42,986 nt of DNA from Nitrosomonas mobilis (GTDB taxonomy: Bacteria > Pseudomonadota > Gammaproteobacteria > Burkholderiales > Nitrosomonadaceae). The notes beneath the pieces are model-generated. The model was given only the letters and a program-made list of their open reading frames with translations. It made no database searches and was not told the DNA's origin. A program made the translations under genes and the position numbers. The number at the start of each line of letters is the position of its first letter. The first letter of the stretch is position 1. Below are positions 33,445-42,986 of this stretch, piece after piece. Location: positions 1 through 42,986 of the forward strand of contig NZ_FMWO01000073.1 of assembly GCF_900103035.1 (NCBI RefSeq). Direction: 5' to 3'.

Positions 33445-34884
33445 ATGGCTGAAATCGATTTTTCCTGGAGCGATCGCAATCATCAGTTCGATATTGCTGC
33501 CGCCAGAGAGAAAGGCCATAAACTCAGCAATGAGATTCTGGTTGAGAATATTCGCTGGTTCATCATTTTCAGGTGGACCGTTGTTGCCGGGCTTATCTTG
33601 CTGCAGGTATTCTTCCTAACCGCCTCAGAAACGCTTGCCTGGCTGGGAGTAAAGGAAAATCAGACCTGGCCGCTTGCTGTCAGTATTATTTTGAGTGGCA
33701 CCAATTTTGCGTATATTTATGCGCTTGATTTTGTTAAACCTTCTCGATATAACTCCCCATCAGCCAATCTGTGGGCGCAGATTATTGTTGACCTAATCTG
33801 TCTGTCGATTGTTGTGCACTATGTTGGCAGTACGGCTACACCAGCTCCATTTTTTTATATTCTGCATATTGCACTGGCGTGCATTTTCTTTTCTGCGATC
33901 GAGAGTCTGATCGTTCTGATAATTGTAGTGGTGATGTACACCATTGTTCTTGTCTCAGAAAGTGGCATGTTTATTTATGTTTATCAATCTATTATGGTTG
34001 GCGCGCAGGTGGTTCCGGATGAAAGTCTGAACAAGGGGCGGGTTCTACTATGGATGGTGTCACTGAATTCACTGTTTCTGATTGTCTGGTATGTGGTGTC
34101 GCGTTTATCAATTGTAGTTCGTGCGCATGAACAGCATCTCAAGGAAGCGATGGAGCAGGTGAAACAAGCGCAATATAACAAAGACCAGTACGGTATGCTG
34201 GTGACACATCAGCTCAAGGCGCCATTGGATGCTATCCGCAGCAAGATTAATCTGATCAATGGTGGTTACTGCGGGGAGGTATCTTCAGACATTAGGGAGG
34301 TGCTGGCAAGAATAGATAAGCGTGGTGCTGGTATGTCAAGACTGATTCTGGATATGCTCCGGCTGGAGCGGTTAAAGGCATCTGTGCATACTCCAGAAAC
34401 GATGGAACAGATTAGCGTGGCGGCTGTAATCGCAAGAGCTATTGACAAGCTGGAACCGGTTGCGAATGCCAGGAACATCAAGCTTGATCACGCCACCCAG
34501 GATTTCTGGGTAGTGGGCATTCCAGAGCAATTAGAGATTATTTTGGAGAATATCATTTCGAATGCGCTTACCTATTCTTATGACAATGCATCTGTAGAGA
34601 TATTATCTGCAGTCAATTTCCAGGACGCCACAGGAAATATTACTGTTACTGATCAAGGTATTGGAATCGAAGAGAAAGACCTGCCCAATATTTTTAATGA
34701 ATATTTTTATTCGCCCAGAGCGGTGGTGCATAATAAATCATCCAGCGGGATCGGGCTGTCTCTGGTCAAGATAGCTGCCAGGAACAACAACATTAAGATA
34801 CGAGTATCCAGTACACCCAATTTGGGCACTACCTTTACCATCGTATTTCACAACATACTGCCTCCCGGTGGGAATGCAGATTAA
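33445..34884 (+). CDS. Membrane-bound sensor histidine kinase
   Basis: The 479-residue protein has about six N-terminal membrane helices (about 38-60, 76-95, 108-127, 133-150, 152-172, 200-219) with short loops, so it may sense signals in or near the membrane. A coiled region comes next, then a HisKA-like helix with H255 in MLVTHQLKAPLDAIR. The sequence THQLKAP departs from the usual SHELRTP. The HATPase domain shows the N box (ENIISNAL), G1 (DQGIGIEEKDL) and G2 (SSGIGLSLVK), so ATP binding looks intact. The preceding single-domain regulator is the probable partner. The signal is unknown. Confidence 0.92.
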   Translation: MAEIDFSWSDRNHQFDIAAAREKGHKLSNEILVENIRWFIIFRWTVVAGLILLQVFFLTASETLAWLGVKENQTWPLAVSIILSGTNFAYIYALDFVKPSRYNSPSANLWAQIIVDLICLSIVVHYVGSTATPAPFFYILHIALACIFFSAIESLIVLIIVVVMYTIVLVSESGMFIYVYQSIMVGAQVVPDESLNKGRVLLWMVSLNSLFLIVWYVVSRLSIVVRAHEQHLKEAMEQVKQAQYNKDQYGMLVTHQLKAPLDAIRSKINLINGGYCGEVSSDIREVLARIDKRGAGMSRLILDMLRLERLKASVHTPETMEQISVAAVIARAIDKLEPVANARNIKLDHATQDFWVVGIPEQLEIILENIISNALTYSYDNASVEILSAVNFQDATGNITVTDQGIGIEEKDLPNIFNEYFYSPRAVVHNKSSSGIGLSLVKIAARNNNIKIRVSSTPNLGTTFTIVFHNILPPGGNAD

Positions 34885-34909
34885 CGGCTGTGGCAGGTTA
34901 TGTGAAATG

Positions 34910-36082
34910 TCAGGATGCCTCATCTGGTTCCGGGTCTTCGGTTCGGATTGGCTGTTGCTGGTTGATGGCAGGTTGGTCCTGACTGGAAGCACTTGCAGGT
35001 ACGCGTGGGGTTTTACAGACGACATCGGCGTTCTGTGCACGATGGCGCAGCGCGTGGTCCATCAGTGCCAGCGCGAGCATGGCTTCCACGATTGGTGTGG
35101 CGCGAATACCAACACAGGGGTCGTGGCGACCATGGGTCTGCACGATAGCAGGCTGCCCATTTTTGTCGATGGAACGCCGTTCCAGGCGAATACTGGAAGT
35201 GGGTTTGATGGCAACATTGACGATAATTGATTGCCCGGTAGAGATGCCGCCCAATATGCCACCAGCGTGATTGCTTAAAAACCCATCCGGGGTGATTTCG
35301 TCGGAATGTTCGGTGCCTTTCTGTGCGACGCAGTCGAACCCTGCCCCAATTTCAACGCCCTTGACAGCGTTGATGCTCATCATGGCGTAGGCGATTTCAG
35401 CGTCGAGCCGGTCATACACTGGCTCGCCCCAGCCGACTGGTACGCCTTCAGCTATCGCCGTAATTTTGGCACCAACTGAATCACCTGATTTGCGTAGATT
35501 GTCCATGAAGGCTTCGAGCTCCGCTGCGCGCGTATTGTCTGCAGCAAAGAAAGGATTTTGATTGACGTCTTCCCAGCCTTTGAAAGAGAGGTGAATTGGG
35601 CCAAGTTGTGCCATGTAGCCACGAATAATCACGGCGTGATGCTCGTGCAGCCATTTTTTGGCAATGGCCCCGGCGGCTACGCGTACAGCAGTCTCGCGCG
35701 CGGAAGACCTGCCACCGCCACGGTAGTCGCGAATGCCATACTTCTGCCAGTAGGTGTAGTCCGCATGACCGGGACGGAAAACATCCATAATTTTGCTGTA
35801 ATCCTTGCTGCGTTGATCTATGTTGCGAATCAGCAGAGCGATCGGTGTACCCGTCGTTTGCCCTTCAAATACTCCGGAGAGAATTTCTATCTGATCGGTT
35901 TCATGGCGTTGGGTAACATGCCGCGACGTGCCTGGCTTGCGCCGATCAAGCTCCTGTTGAATATCTTGTTCTGACAAGGTAAGTCCTGGCGGGCATCCAT
36001 CGACGATACAGCCAATCGCCGGTCCGTGGGATTCACCAAAGGATGTGACGCTGAAAAGTTTTCCGATTGTATTGCCTGACAT
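34910..36082 (-). CDS. aroC: Chorismate synthase
   Basis: AroC makes chorismate from 5-enolpyruvylshikimate 3-phosphate with reduced FMN, the last shikimate step. The 390-residue protein has the family signatures [19 protein letters not shown] at the N-terminus, [20 protein letters not shown] and [20 protein letters not shown] near the C-terminus. The start has AAGGA upstream. The catalytic core ends at about residue 345. A tail of about 40 residues rich in Pro, Gln, Asp and Glu follows, longer than usual and of low complexity. It is convergent with the histidine kinase gene and divergent from hemF. Confidence 0.97.
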   Translation of the reverse strand: MSGNTIGKLFSVTSFGESHGPAIGCIVDGCPPGLTLSEQDIQQELDRRKPGTSRHVTQRHETDQIEILSGVFEGQTTGTPIALLIRNIDQRSKDYSKIMDVFRPGHADYTYWQKYGIRDYRGGGRSSARETAVRVAAGAIAKKWLHEHHAVIIRGYMAQLGPIHLSFKGWEDVNQNPFFAADNTRAAELEAFMDNLRKSGDSVGAKITAIAEGVPVGWGEPVYDRLDAEIAYAMMSINAVKGVEIGAGFDCVAQKGTEHSDEITPDGFLSNHAGGILGGISTGQSIIVNVAIKPTSSIRLERRSIDKNGQPAIVQTHGRHDPCVGIRATPIVEAMLALALMDHALRHRAQNADVVCKTPRVPASASSQDQPAINQQQPIRTEDPEPDEAS

Positions 36083-36227
36083 TGCTTTTCCTTCAAAATT
36101 TAGCCTTGAAGTTTATCATGGGTGCAAAAGTCATGGGTTGCGCCAATCGCGCGTAGCTCAGGACAAGATCATCTAAAATGACAAGGCTTGCAGGTAAAAT
36201 GACAAAGAATTTCATCAAGGAGGGGAT

Positions 36228-37133
36228 ATGAATAGTGGCGAGGTAAAAGCGTATTTGCTGGATTTGCAGAATCGGATCGTATCCGGGTTGGAAGAAATAG
36301 ATGGTGGGAAATTCCAGCGCGATAGCTGGGAACGGCCACAGGGGGGAGGGGGTGCCAGTTGTGTGATCGAGGAAGGCAACATACTGGAACGTGGCGGTGT
36401 AAATTTTTCGCATGTTTATGGTAGTGGTCTGCCTGCATCAGCGACGGCCGCGCGGCCGGAACTGGCCGGTAGGGCATTTGAGGCTATTGGTGTCTCACTT
36501 GTACTACATCCACGCAATCCTTATGCACCTACCGTGCACATGAACGTACGTTTTTTTGAGGCGATCAAAGAAGGTGCTGAACCGGTGTGGTGGTTTGGTG
36601 GGGGTATGGATTTGACCCCTTATTACGGTTTTGAAGAAGATGCTGTGCATTTTCATCAGGCCTGCCAGCGTGCGCTTGATTCCATTGGTGGAGACTACTA
36701 CCGGCGTTTCAAAAAATGGTGCGATGAATATTTCTATTTAAAGCACCGCCAAGAGCCACGCGGAATCGGTGGAATTTTTTTTGATGATTTTAATCAGCCG
36801 GATTTTACGACCTGTTTTCGTCTCACCAGAAATGTCGGTGATCATTTTTTAGCTGCCTATGTGCCTATTGTACAAAAGCGTTGTGACATTGTTTATGGTG
36901 AACGTGAACGCGATTTCCAAGCATATCGTCGCGGACGCTATGTTGAATTCAACCTGGTATGGGACCGTGGCACGCTATTCGGATTGCAGACTGGAGGACG
37001 TACCGAATCCATTCTGATGTCATTGCCACCAATCGTTAAATGGCGATACAACTGGTCGCCCGAGGCAGACACTCCCGAAGCCAGGTTATACAGCGACTTT
37101 CTGATTGGCAAGGATTGGCTGCAGACAGGCTGA
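36228..37133 (+). CDS. hemF: Oxygen-dependent coproporphyrinogen III oxidase
   Basis: HemF performs the two oxidative decarboxylations that turn coproporphyrinogen III into protoporphyrinogen IX, using O2. The 301 residues match the family's usual length of about 300. Signatures are [93 protein letters not shown] and MSLPP near the end, described by position at about 64-275. A strong AAGGAGGGG lies just upstream. An 11-bp direct repeat TAAAATGACAA (36174-36184 and 36195-36205) sits in the leader and could be a regulatory site. Confidence 0.97.
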   Translation: MNSGEVKAYLLDLQNRIVSGLEEIDGGKFQRDSWERPQGGGGASCVIEEGNILERGGVNFSHVYGSGLPASATAARPELAGRAFEAIGVSLVLHPRNPYAPTVHMNVRFFEAIKEGAEPVWWFGGGMDLTPYYGFEEDAVHFHQACQRALDSIGGDYYRRFKKWCDEYFYLKHRQEPRGIGGIFFDDFNQPDFTTCFRLTRNVGDHFLAAYVPIVQKRCDIVYGERERDFQAYRRGRYVEFNLVWDRGTLFGLQTGGRTESILMSLPPIVKWRYNWSPEADTPEARLYSDFLIGKDWLQTG

Positions 37134-37168
37134 GTTATCTCTATCAAAGAAGTTGTTTTGCGCGCCTA

Positions 37169-37196
37169 CTTGAAAATAGTGTGGTCAGCCCCATGT
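37169..37196 (+). promoter_or_regulatory. Sigma-32 (RpoH) heat-shock promoter of hsp20
   Basis: CTTGAAA (37169-37175) and CCCCATGT (37189-37196) are separated by 13 bp. This is a near-exact match to the RpoH consensus CTTGAAA-N(11-16)-CCCCATNT. Transcription would start near 37203, giving an untranslated leader of about 155 nt before hsp20. The short complementary segments TCGAAA (37300-37305) and TTTCGA (37339-37344) just before the ribosome site allow a weak hairpin. An RNA thermometer is possible but not shown. Confidence 0.85.
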
Positions 37197-37357
37197 TTAA
37201 AGTGAGGTTGGTTGAACATCCTGATTAAAATATCAGCTGTCTTGTAGAAATCAGAGAATTCGTTCTGTCAATACTCAGGTAATATTTAGGTGCAGGTTGT
37301 CGAAATATAAATTTTTGGGCGACTTGTTGATGAATTTTTTTCGATATGGAGGTTGAC

Positions 37358-37795
37358 ATGGCAGTTACAAGATACGAGCCTTGGGGTTTGCTGACACAGC
37401 TGCAACGTGAACTGGAGAGAGTGCGGGATGATGCGGCTGGAAATGGTTCCTCGGCAACTGCAGAGTGGGCGCCAGCGGTAGATATCAAGGAAGAAGCAGA
37501 CAAATTTGTGCTACATGCCGATTTACCGGGCGTTAAGCCGGAGGAAATTGATGTCAGCATGGAAAATGGGGTATTAACCATCAAGGGTGAAAAGCAGACT
37601 GAAGCGAAAACTGAAAAAGAAGGTTATAAGCGTGTGGAGAGAACTTTTGGGTCTTTCTATCGCCGCTTCAGCCTCCCGGATACTGCTAATCCTGACGCTA
37701 TCTCGGCAGCATCTAAACATGGCGTGTTGGAGATTACTATCCCCAAACGGGAGTCGGTGCAACCCAAGAAAATTAGCGTGACCGCTTCAGAGTGA
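37358..37795 (+). CDS. Small heat-shock protein (Hsp20/alpha-crystallin)
   Basis: Hsp20 proteins are ATP-independent holdases that bind unfolding proteins and form large oligomers. The 145-residue protein has a short N-terminal arm (MAVTRYEPWGLLTQLQREL), an alpha-crystallin domain (about 42-135: WAPAVDIKEEADKFVLHADLPGVKPEEIDV, GVLTIKGEK) and the A-x-x-x-n-GVL motif ASKHGVLEITIPK. The final residues contain the I-x-I/V-like KISVTASE. The ATG at 37358 follows GGAGG at 37348-37352. The earlier ATG at 37346 would overlap that site. The gene has its own sigma-32 promoter and terminator and appears monocistronic. Confidence 0.95.
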   Translation: MAVTRYEPWGLLTQLQRELERVRDDAAGNGSSATAEWAPAVDIKEEADKFVLHADLPGVKPEEIDVSMENGVLTIKGEKQTEAKTEKEGYKRVERTFGSFYRRFSLPDTANPDAISAASKHGVLEITIPKRESVQPKKISVTASE

Positions 37796-37813
37796 GTTAA
37801 CAAGATAAAGCGA

Positions 37814-37848
37814 GAAGATGGGACCTGCAAGCCCCATCTTCTTTTTTT
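37814..37848 (+). terminator. Rho-independent terminator of hsp20
   Basis: A perfect 9-bp stem (GAAGATGGG / CCCATCTTC, 37814-37822 and 37833-37841) with a 10-nt loop is followed directly by seven T (37842-37848). It lies 19 bp after the hsp20 stop codon. Confidence 0.92.
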
Positions 37849-37950
37849 GATAAAAATACATTTTTGTCCGGCAGATTGGCACATTAAGACTGAGGACCCA
37901 TAGTCATGAACTTTTTCCTTCACTATGAAATCCAAAAATAATGTAAATGA

Positions 37951-38550
37951 CTAAAAAATAGTCACGCGCATCCCGAGTTTTAACCAGCGATTCAGTTGAT
38001 TAATTTGTTCATTAGTTAGCGCAATACAACCGTTGGTCCAGTTATAACGACGGTGAACGTCAATATCTCCTTTTCCAATACCATGGATGCCAAGATGCCC
38101 TCCTAGCGGAGTATCTTGCGGAACAGACATGTTATTGTCGATGGCCTTGATTATTTTTTTCCATGTTGCAAGGTCGATCCGGTTTGCCTGCAATGCGAGA
38201 TCGGCAGTTTTTCGATTGGGATAATCTATACCAAAGAATTTGTAAAAACGTTGACTATTTCTGATTGAAGATATCCTGAAAGTGCCGATTGGAGTAAGAT
38301 TGCTGCCGCGCATTCGTATTCGGCTGGCACCAAATCTACCAATCGAGATGCCCCTAATTAATAGCGATACTTTTCCTGCATTCATAACGGTTAACTGTAG
38401 TCGGGATGTGTCAACTTCAATCCAGGTTTCGGTTTGGTTGCTGGCTGCGGCAAAATTGAACACAAGCAGGTTGAGAAGAAAGGCAAAAAGTATTTGCCCC
38501 AAACATCTGCTCGTGATGGAAAAATTGATTCGTCCTAAATGTGTATACAT
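37951..38550 (-). CDS. L,D-transpeptidase (YkuD family)
   Basis: YkuD enzymes form 3-3 cross-links in peptidoglycan or attach proteins to it in the periplasm. The 199-residue precursor has a hydrophobic N-terminus (about 18-36) serving as signal or anchor, and a catalytic domain. The active site is visible as HLGIHGIGKGD followed by NWTNGCIALT (His and the nucleophilic Cys, S/T-x-G-C form). I use the ATG at 38550. A TTG four codons earlier is possible. The gene lies alone, with a long gap to rpsL upstream. It may be an atypical YkuD member, since the sequence between the His and Cys motifs is short. Confidence 0.88.
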   Translation of the reverse strand: MYTHLGRINFSITSRCLGQILFAFLLNLLVFNFAAASNQTETWIEVDTSRLQLTVMNAGKVSLLIRGISIGRFGASRIRMRGSNLTPIGTFRISSIRNSQRFYKFFGIDYPNRKTADLALQANRIDLATWKKIIKAIDNNMSVPQDTPLGGHLGIHGIGKGDIDVHRRYNWTNGCIALTNEQINQLNRWLKLGMRVTIF

Positions 38551-38612
38551 GTCCACAAGCAAAAATAAAATCAGGAGGAGTGATGGTAGTAGGCAGCGTT
38601 AAAAGATAAATT

Positions 38613-38646
38613 CCATAATATAAATGCCATAATATAAATGCCATAA
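38613..38646 (+). repeat. 14-bp AT-rich direct repeat upstream of the str promoter
   Basis: CCATAATATAAATG occurs twice in tandem (38613-38626, 38627-38640), followed by a partial third copy, CCATAA (38641-38646). It ends directly at the -35 element of the rpsL promoter. AT-rich tracts in this position can act as UP elements for RNA polymerase. That role is inferred. Confidence 0.8.
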
Positions 38647-38647
38647 C

Positions 38648-38676
38648 TTGACATGTAAAGAATAACGCCCTAGAAT
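38648..38676 (+). promoter_or_regulatory. Sigma-70 promoter of the rpsL-rpsG-fusA-tuf operon
   Basis: TTGACA (38648-38653) and TAGAAT (38671-38676) are separated by exactly 17 bp. This is a perfect -35 and near-perfect -10, as expected for a highly expressed translation operon. The start would be near 38683, leaving a leader of about 180 nt before rpsL. At its end TCCT (38844-38847) and AGGA (38852-38855) form a short hairpin over the Shine-Dalgarno sequence. Confidence 0.8.
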
Positions 38677-38861
38677 CCGCAGTCTTTTAGACGATTTGTC
38701 TGCTTAAACAAGATGCATATGATTGGATTTAAAGTAGGTCAAAGCGCTTGGTAGATTATAGAGTAACGCGAGATAAATGCTAGCGCGTGGTTAGCCTGTA
38801 GTCGTGATGCAGCCAGAAAATGAATTATAGCCATGATAAGGTCTCCTGAATAGGACGTGAA

Positions 38862-39239
38862 ATGCCAACCATTAATCAATTAGTAAGAAAGCCACGCAAG
38901 GCGAAGATAGTCAAAAGTAAGGTTCCGGCACTGGAAAGTTGCCCTCAGAGAAGAGGAGTTTGTACCAGGGTATATACAACGACTCCTAAAAAACCGAATT
39001 CAGCCTTAAGAAAAGTTGCGAGGGTGCGGCTGACTAATGGTTTTGAAGTAAGCAGTTATATTGGTGGAGAAGGGCATAATTTACAGGAGCACTCGGTTGT
39101 TCTGATTCGCGGTGGTAGGGTGAAAGATTTGCCGGGTGTTCGCTATCACACCGTTCGGGGAAGTTTGGATACGGTTGGCGTTAAAGATCGCAAGAAAGCA
39201 CGCTCCAAGTATGGCTCAAAAAAACCAAAAAGTAATTAA
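38862..39239 (+). CDS. rpsL: 30S ribosomal protein S12
   Basis: S12 lies at the decoding centre of the 30S subunit and controls accuracy. The 125-residue protein begins [13 protein letters not shown] and has the conserved streptomycin-site segments. [21 protein letters not shown] carries Lys at the position of E. coli K42, and the [18 protein letters not shown] loop carries the Lys equivalent to K87. Both sites are the sensitive form. It is the first gene of the str operon. The rpoB-rpoC genes often found upstream in betaproteobacteria are not here. Confidence 0.99.
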   Translation: MPTINQLVRKPRKAKIVKSKVPALESCPQRRGVCTRVYTTTPKKPNSALRKVARVRLTNGFEVSSYIGGEGHNLQEHSVVLIRGGRVKDLPGVRYHTVRGSLDTVGVKDRKKARSKYGSKKPKSN

Positions 39240-39312
39240 CTGATTGATTATATAAGAAATATTCAGCAATTTTTACTTAATTAGTACTAAGAAATAAATT
39301 TGGAGCATAAAT

Positions 39313-39783
39313 ATGCCAAGACGTAGAGAAGTGCCTAAAAGAGAGATCTTGCCAGATCCAAAATATCATAATATCGAATTGGCAAAATTTGTTAATGTGC
39401 TAATGACGCATGGTAAAAAATCCGTGTCCGAGAGGATTATATATGGCGCTCTAGATCAGGTTGGCAAAAAAACTGGAAAAGATCCCTTGGAGGTATTTAC
39501 CCAGGCGTTGTCGAATATAAGACCAGTTGTAGAGGTGAAGAGTCGACGTGTAGGTGGTGCAAATTATCAGGTTCCAGTGGAAGTGCGCTCCGTGAGACGC
39601 AATGCTTTGGCGATGAGATGGCTGCGAGATGCAGCAAGAAAAAGAAGTGAGAAGTCAATGGGATTAAGATTGGCTGGAGAGTTAATCGAGGCATCCGAAA
39701 ATAGGGGTGCGGCATTTAAAAAACGTGAAGAGATTCACAGAATGGCTGAATCAAATAAAGCATTTTCGCACTTCAGATTTTAA
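39313..39783 (+). CDS. rpsG: 30S ribosomal protein S7
   Basis: S7 nucleates assembly of the 30S head and contacts the E-site tRNA and mRNA. The 156-residue length is typical. The start [20 protein letters not shown] and [15 protein letters not shown] are diagnostic. GGAG precedes the ATG. The 73-bp spacer after rpsL is AT-rich. In E. coli S7 represses its own operon at the rpsL-rpsG junction. Whether that occurs here is not visible from simple inspection. Confidence 0.99.
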   Translation: MPRRREVPKREILPDPKYHNIELAKFVNVLMTHGKKSVSERIIYGALDQVGKKTGKDPLEVFTQALSNIRPVVEVKSRRVGGANYQVPVEVRSVRRNALAMRWLRDAARKRSEKSMGLRLAGELIEASENRGAAFKKREEIHRMAESNKAFSHFRF

Positions 39784-39872
39784 TTTTTTGTGGCGTGTGA
39801 ACTTTATGGGCTAATGCCAGTTAGCAGTAACGCTGTGTAATGTAGCAATAAGCAAATATTCAGGAATTAATT

Positions 39873-41966
<2,094 letters not shown>

Positions 41967-41997
41967 GCCCTGTCTAGATAAAACGAGGAAGGAAAGT

Positions 41998-42986
41998 ATG
42001 GCTAAGAGTAAATTTGAGCGAAGCAAACCACATGTAAATGTCGGGACGATTGGACACGTGGATCATGGTAAGACGACACTTACTGCTGCGATCACGACGG
42101 TGCTGACGAACAAATATGGTGGAGAGATAAAATCCTATGCGCAGATAGATTCTGCGCCAGAAGAGCGCGCGCGCGGAATCACCATCAATACCTCTCATGT
42201 TGAATACGAAACTGCCAATCGGCATTATGCGCACGTCGATTGCCCGGGGCACGCTGATTATGTAAAAAATATGATTACTGGCGCGGCGCAGATGGATGGG
42301 GCGATTCTGGTCGTATCTTCAGCAGACGGACCAATGCCGCAGACGCGCGAACATATCTTGCTGGCACGGCAGGTCGGCGTACCTTACATCATTGTCTACA
42401 TGAACAAGGCGGACATGGTGGACGATGCCGAATTGTTGGAACTGGTGGAGATGGAGATACGCGAGTTGCTTTCGAAATATGATTTTCCGGGCGATGACAC
42501 GCCGATTATCACTGGGTCAGCGTTAAAGGCGCTGGAGGGGGATCAGAGCGAGATTGGGCAACCTTCGATATTCAAATTGGCAGAAGCGCTGGATACCTAT
42601 ATACCTGAGCCGGAGCGTGCAATTGATGGCGCGTTTATTATGCCGGTTGAAGACGTATTTTCTATCTCTGGTCGGGGTACGGTGGTGACGGGGCGTGTAG
42701 AGCGTGGCGTCATAAAGGTTGGAGAAGAGATAGAGATTGTTGGGTTGCGGCCTACGATCAAAACTGTTTGCACGGGCGTGGAAATGTTCCGCAAGTTGCT
42801 TGATCAGGGGCAAGCGGGAGATAATGTTGGTGTGTTATTGCGTGGCACCAAGCGGGAAGAGGTTGAGCGTGGTCAGGTGCTGGCTAAGCCGGGCAGTATT
42901 CTTCCGCATACCAAATTTGCTGCAGAAATTTATGTGTTGAGTAAGGAAGAGGGTGGTCGGCACACACCATTCTTTGCTGGCTATCG
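41998..42986 (+). CDS. tuf: Translation elongation factor Tu (3'-truncated by window end)
   Basis: EF-Tu carries aminoacyl-tRNA to the ribosome. The frame opens with [20 protein letters not shown] at the ATG 41998 (GAGGAAGGAA upstream) and is still open at the window end, about 329 codons into a family of about 395. Motifs seen are [10 protein letters not shown], the switch segment [45 protein letters not shown] and SALKALEG. Domain II ([15 protein letters not shown]) is complete, and the start of domain III (HTPFFAGY) is present. It follows fusA by 31 bp. Bacteria often have a second tuf copy elsewhere. Confidence 0.98.
   Translation, partial: MAKSKFERSKPHVNVGTIGHVDHGKTTLTAAITTVLTNKYGGEIKSYAQIDSAPEERARGITINTSHVEYETANRHYAHVDCPGHADYVKNMITGAAQMDGAILVVSSADGPMPQTREHILLARQVGVPYIIVYMNKADMVDDAELLELVEMEIRELLSKYDFPGDDTPIITGSALKALEGDQSEIGQPSIFKLAEALDTYIPEPERAIDGAFIMPVEDVFSISGRGTVVTGRVERGVIKVGEEIEIVGLRPTIKTVCTGVEMFRKLLDQGQAGDNVGVLLRGTKREEVERGQVLAKPGSILPHTKFAAEIYVLSKEEGGRHTPFFAGY

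Noticed and set aside
37300..37344. RNA thermometer (ROSE or fourU) in the hsp20 leader
   Set aside because: The only pairing is six bases, and the ribosome site itself is not clearly paired. No family motif was seen, so it is kept as a question only.
41998..42986. Recent gene conversion or foreign origin of tuf from a shift in base usage
   Set aside because: The second half looks slightly more GC-rich than fusA, but the gene is cut by the window end and no second copy is available to compare.

Overview
The window looks like a chromosomal segment of a betaproteobacterium. The closest fit is an ammonia oxidiser of the Nitrosomonas type. This rests on gene content (norCBQ, two small c-type cytochromes, an rpsL-rpsG-fusA-tuf operon, a MutL that carries the endonuclease motif) and on protein-level resemblance. 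No rRNA or other taxonomic marker was available to test it.

Region by region: (1) Positions 1-2258 are an accessory patch of nested GC-rich inverted repeats (REP/BIME-like; seven full units of about 80 bp plus solo hairpins). They surround a frameshifted DUF1640-like gene and an intact mazEF toxin-antitoxin pair. (2) Positions 2259-7197 hold uvrC, a small tautomerase, and the nitric oxide reductase genes norC, norB and norQ. A 141-bp MITE-like element with 19-bp terminal inverted repeats lies between norC and norB, and norD is not found after norQ. (3) Positions 7210-12253 hold a Gly/His/Tyr-rich lipoprotein gene and a two-gene RND efflux system (adaptor and pump). They are bracketed by two copies, one a half copy, of a second repeat whose full form is a 163-bp imperfect palindrome. 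(4) Positions 12278-15011 hold two small class I cytochromes c and the ABC-F ATPase uup. (5) Positions 15042-18054 hold a second MITE copy, then a lipid-kinase-family gene, a Tam41-like nucleotidyltransferase and a DUF2959 lipoprotein. (6) Positions 18108-25622 are housekeeping: dciA, an M23 peptidase, secA, a universal stress protein, mutL and rpiA. (7) Positions 25796-28881 are a phosphate module, phoU-ppx facing phoB. The phoB promoter has a recognisable Pho box placed exactly for PhoB activation. (8) Positions 28931-34884 hold tesA divergent from ybbA-ybbP, then a response regulator without an output domain and a membrane histidine kinase. (9) Positions 34910-38550 hold aroC, hemF, a small heat-shock gene behind a near-consensus sigma-32 promoter, and an L,D-transpeptidase. 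(10) Positions 38648-42986 are the str operon (rpsL, rpsG, fusA, tuf) behind a near-perfect sigma-70 promoter. tuf runs off the window end.

I found no CRISPR array, prophage, tRNA or rRNA gene. Most of the window is ordinary core chromosome. The unusual content is in the three repeat families and their relation to operons (the uvrC flank, norCB, the RND block), in the compact regulatory sites (Pho box, sigma-32 promoter), and in the lipid-enzyme pair at 15.4-17.4 kb. I saw no clear new multi-gene system. The best candidates for unexplained biology are the repeat array with the embedded mazEF and the Tam41-like gene paired with a lipid kinase.
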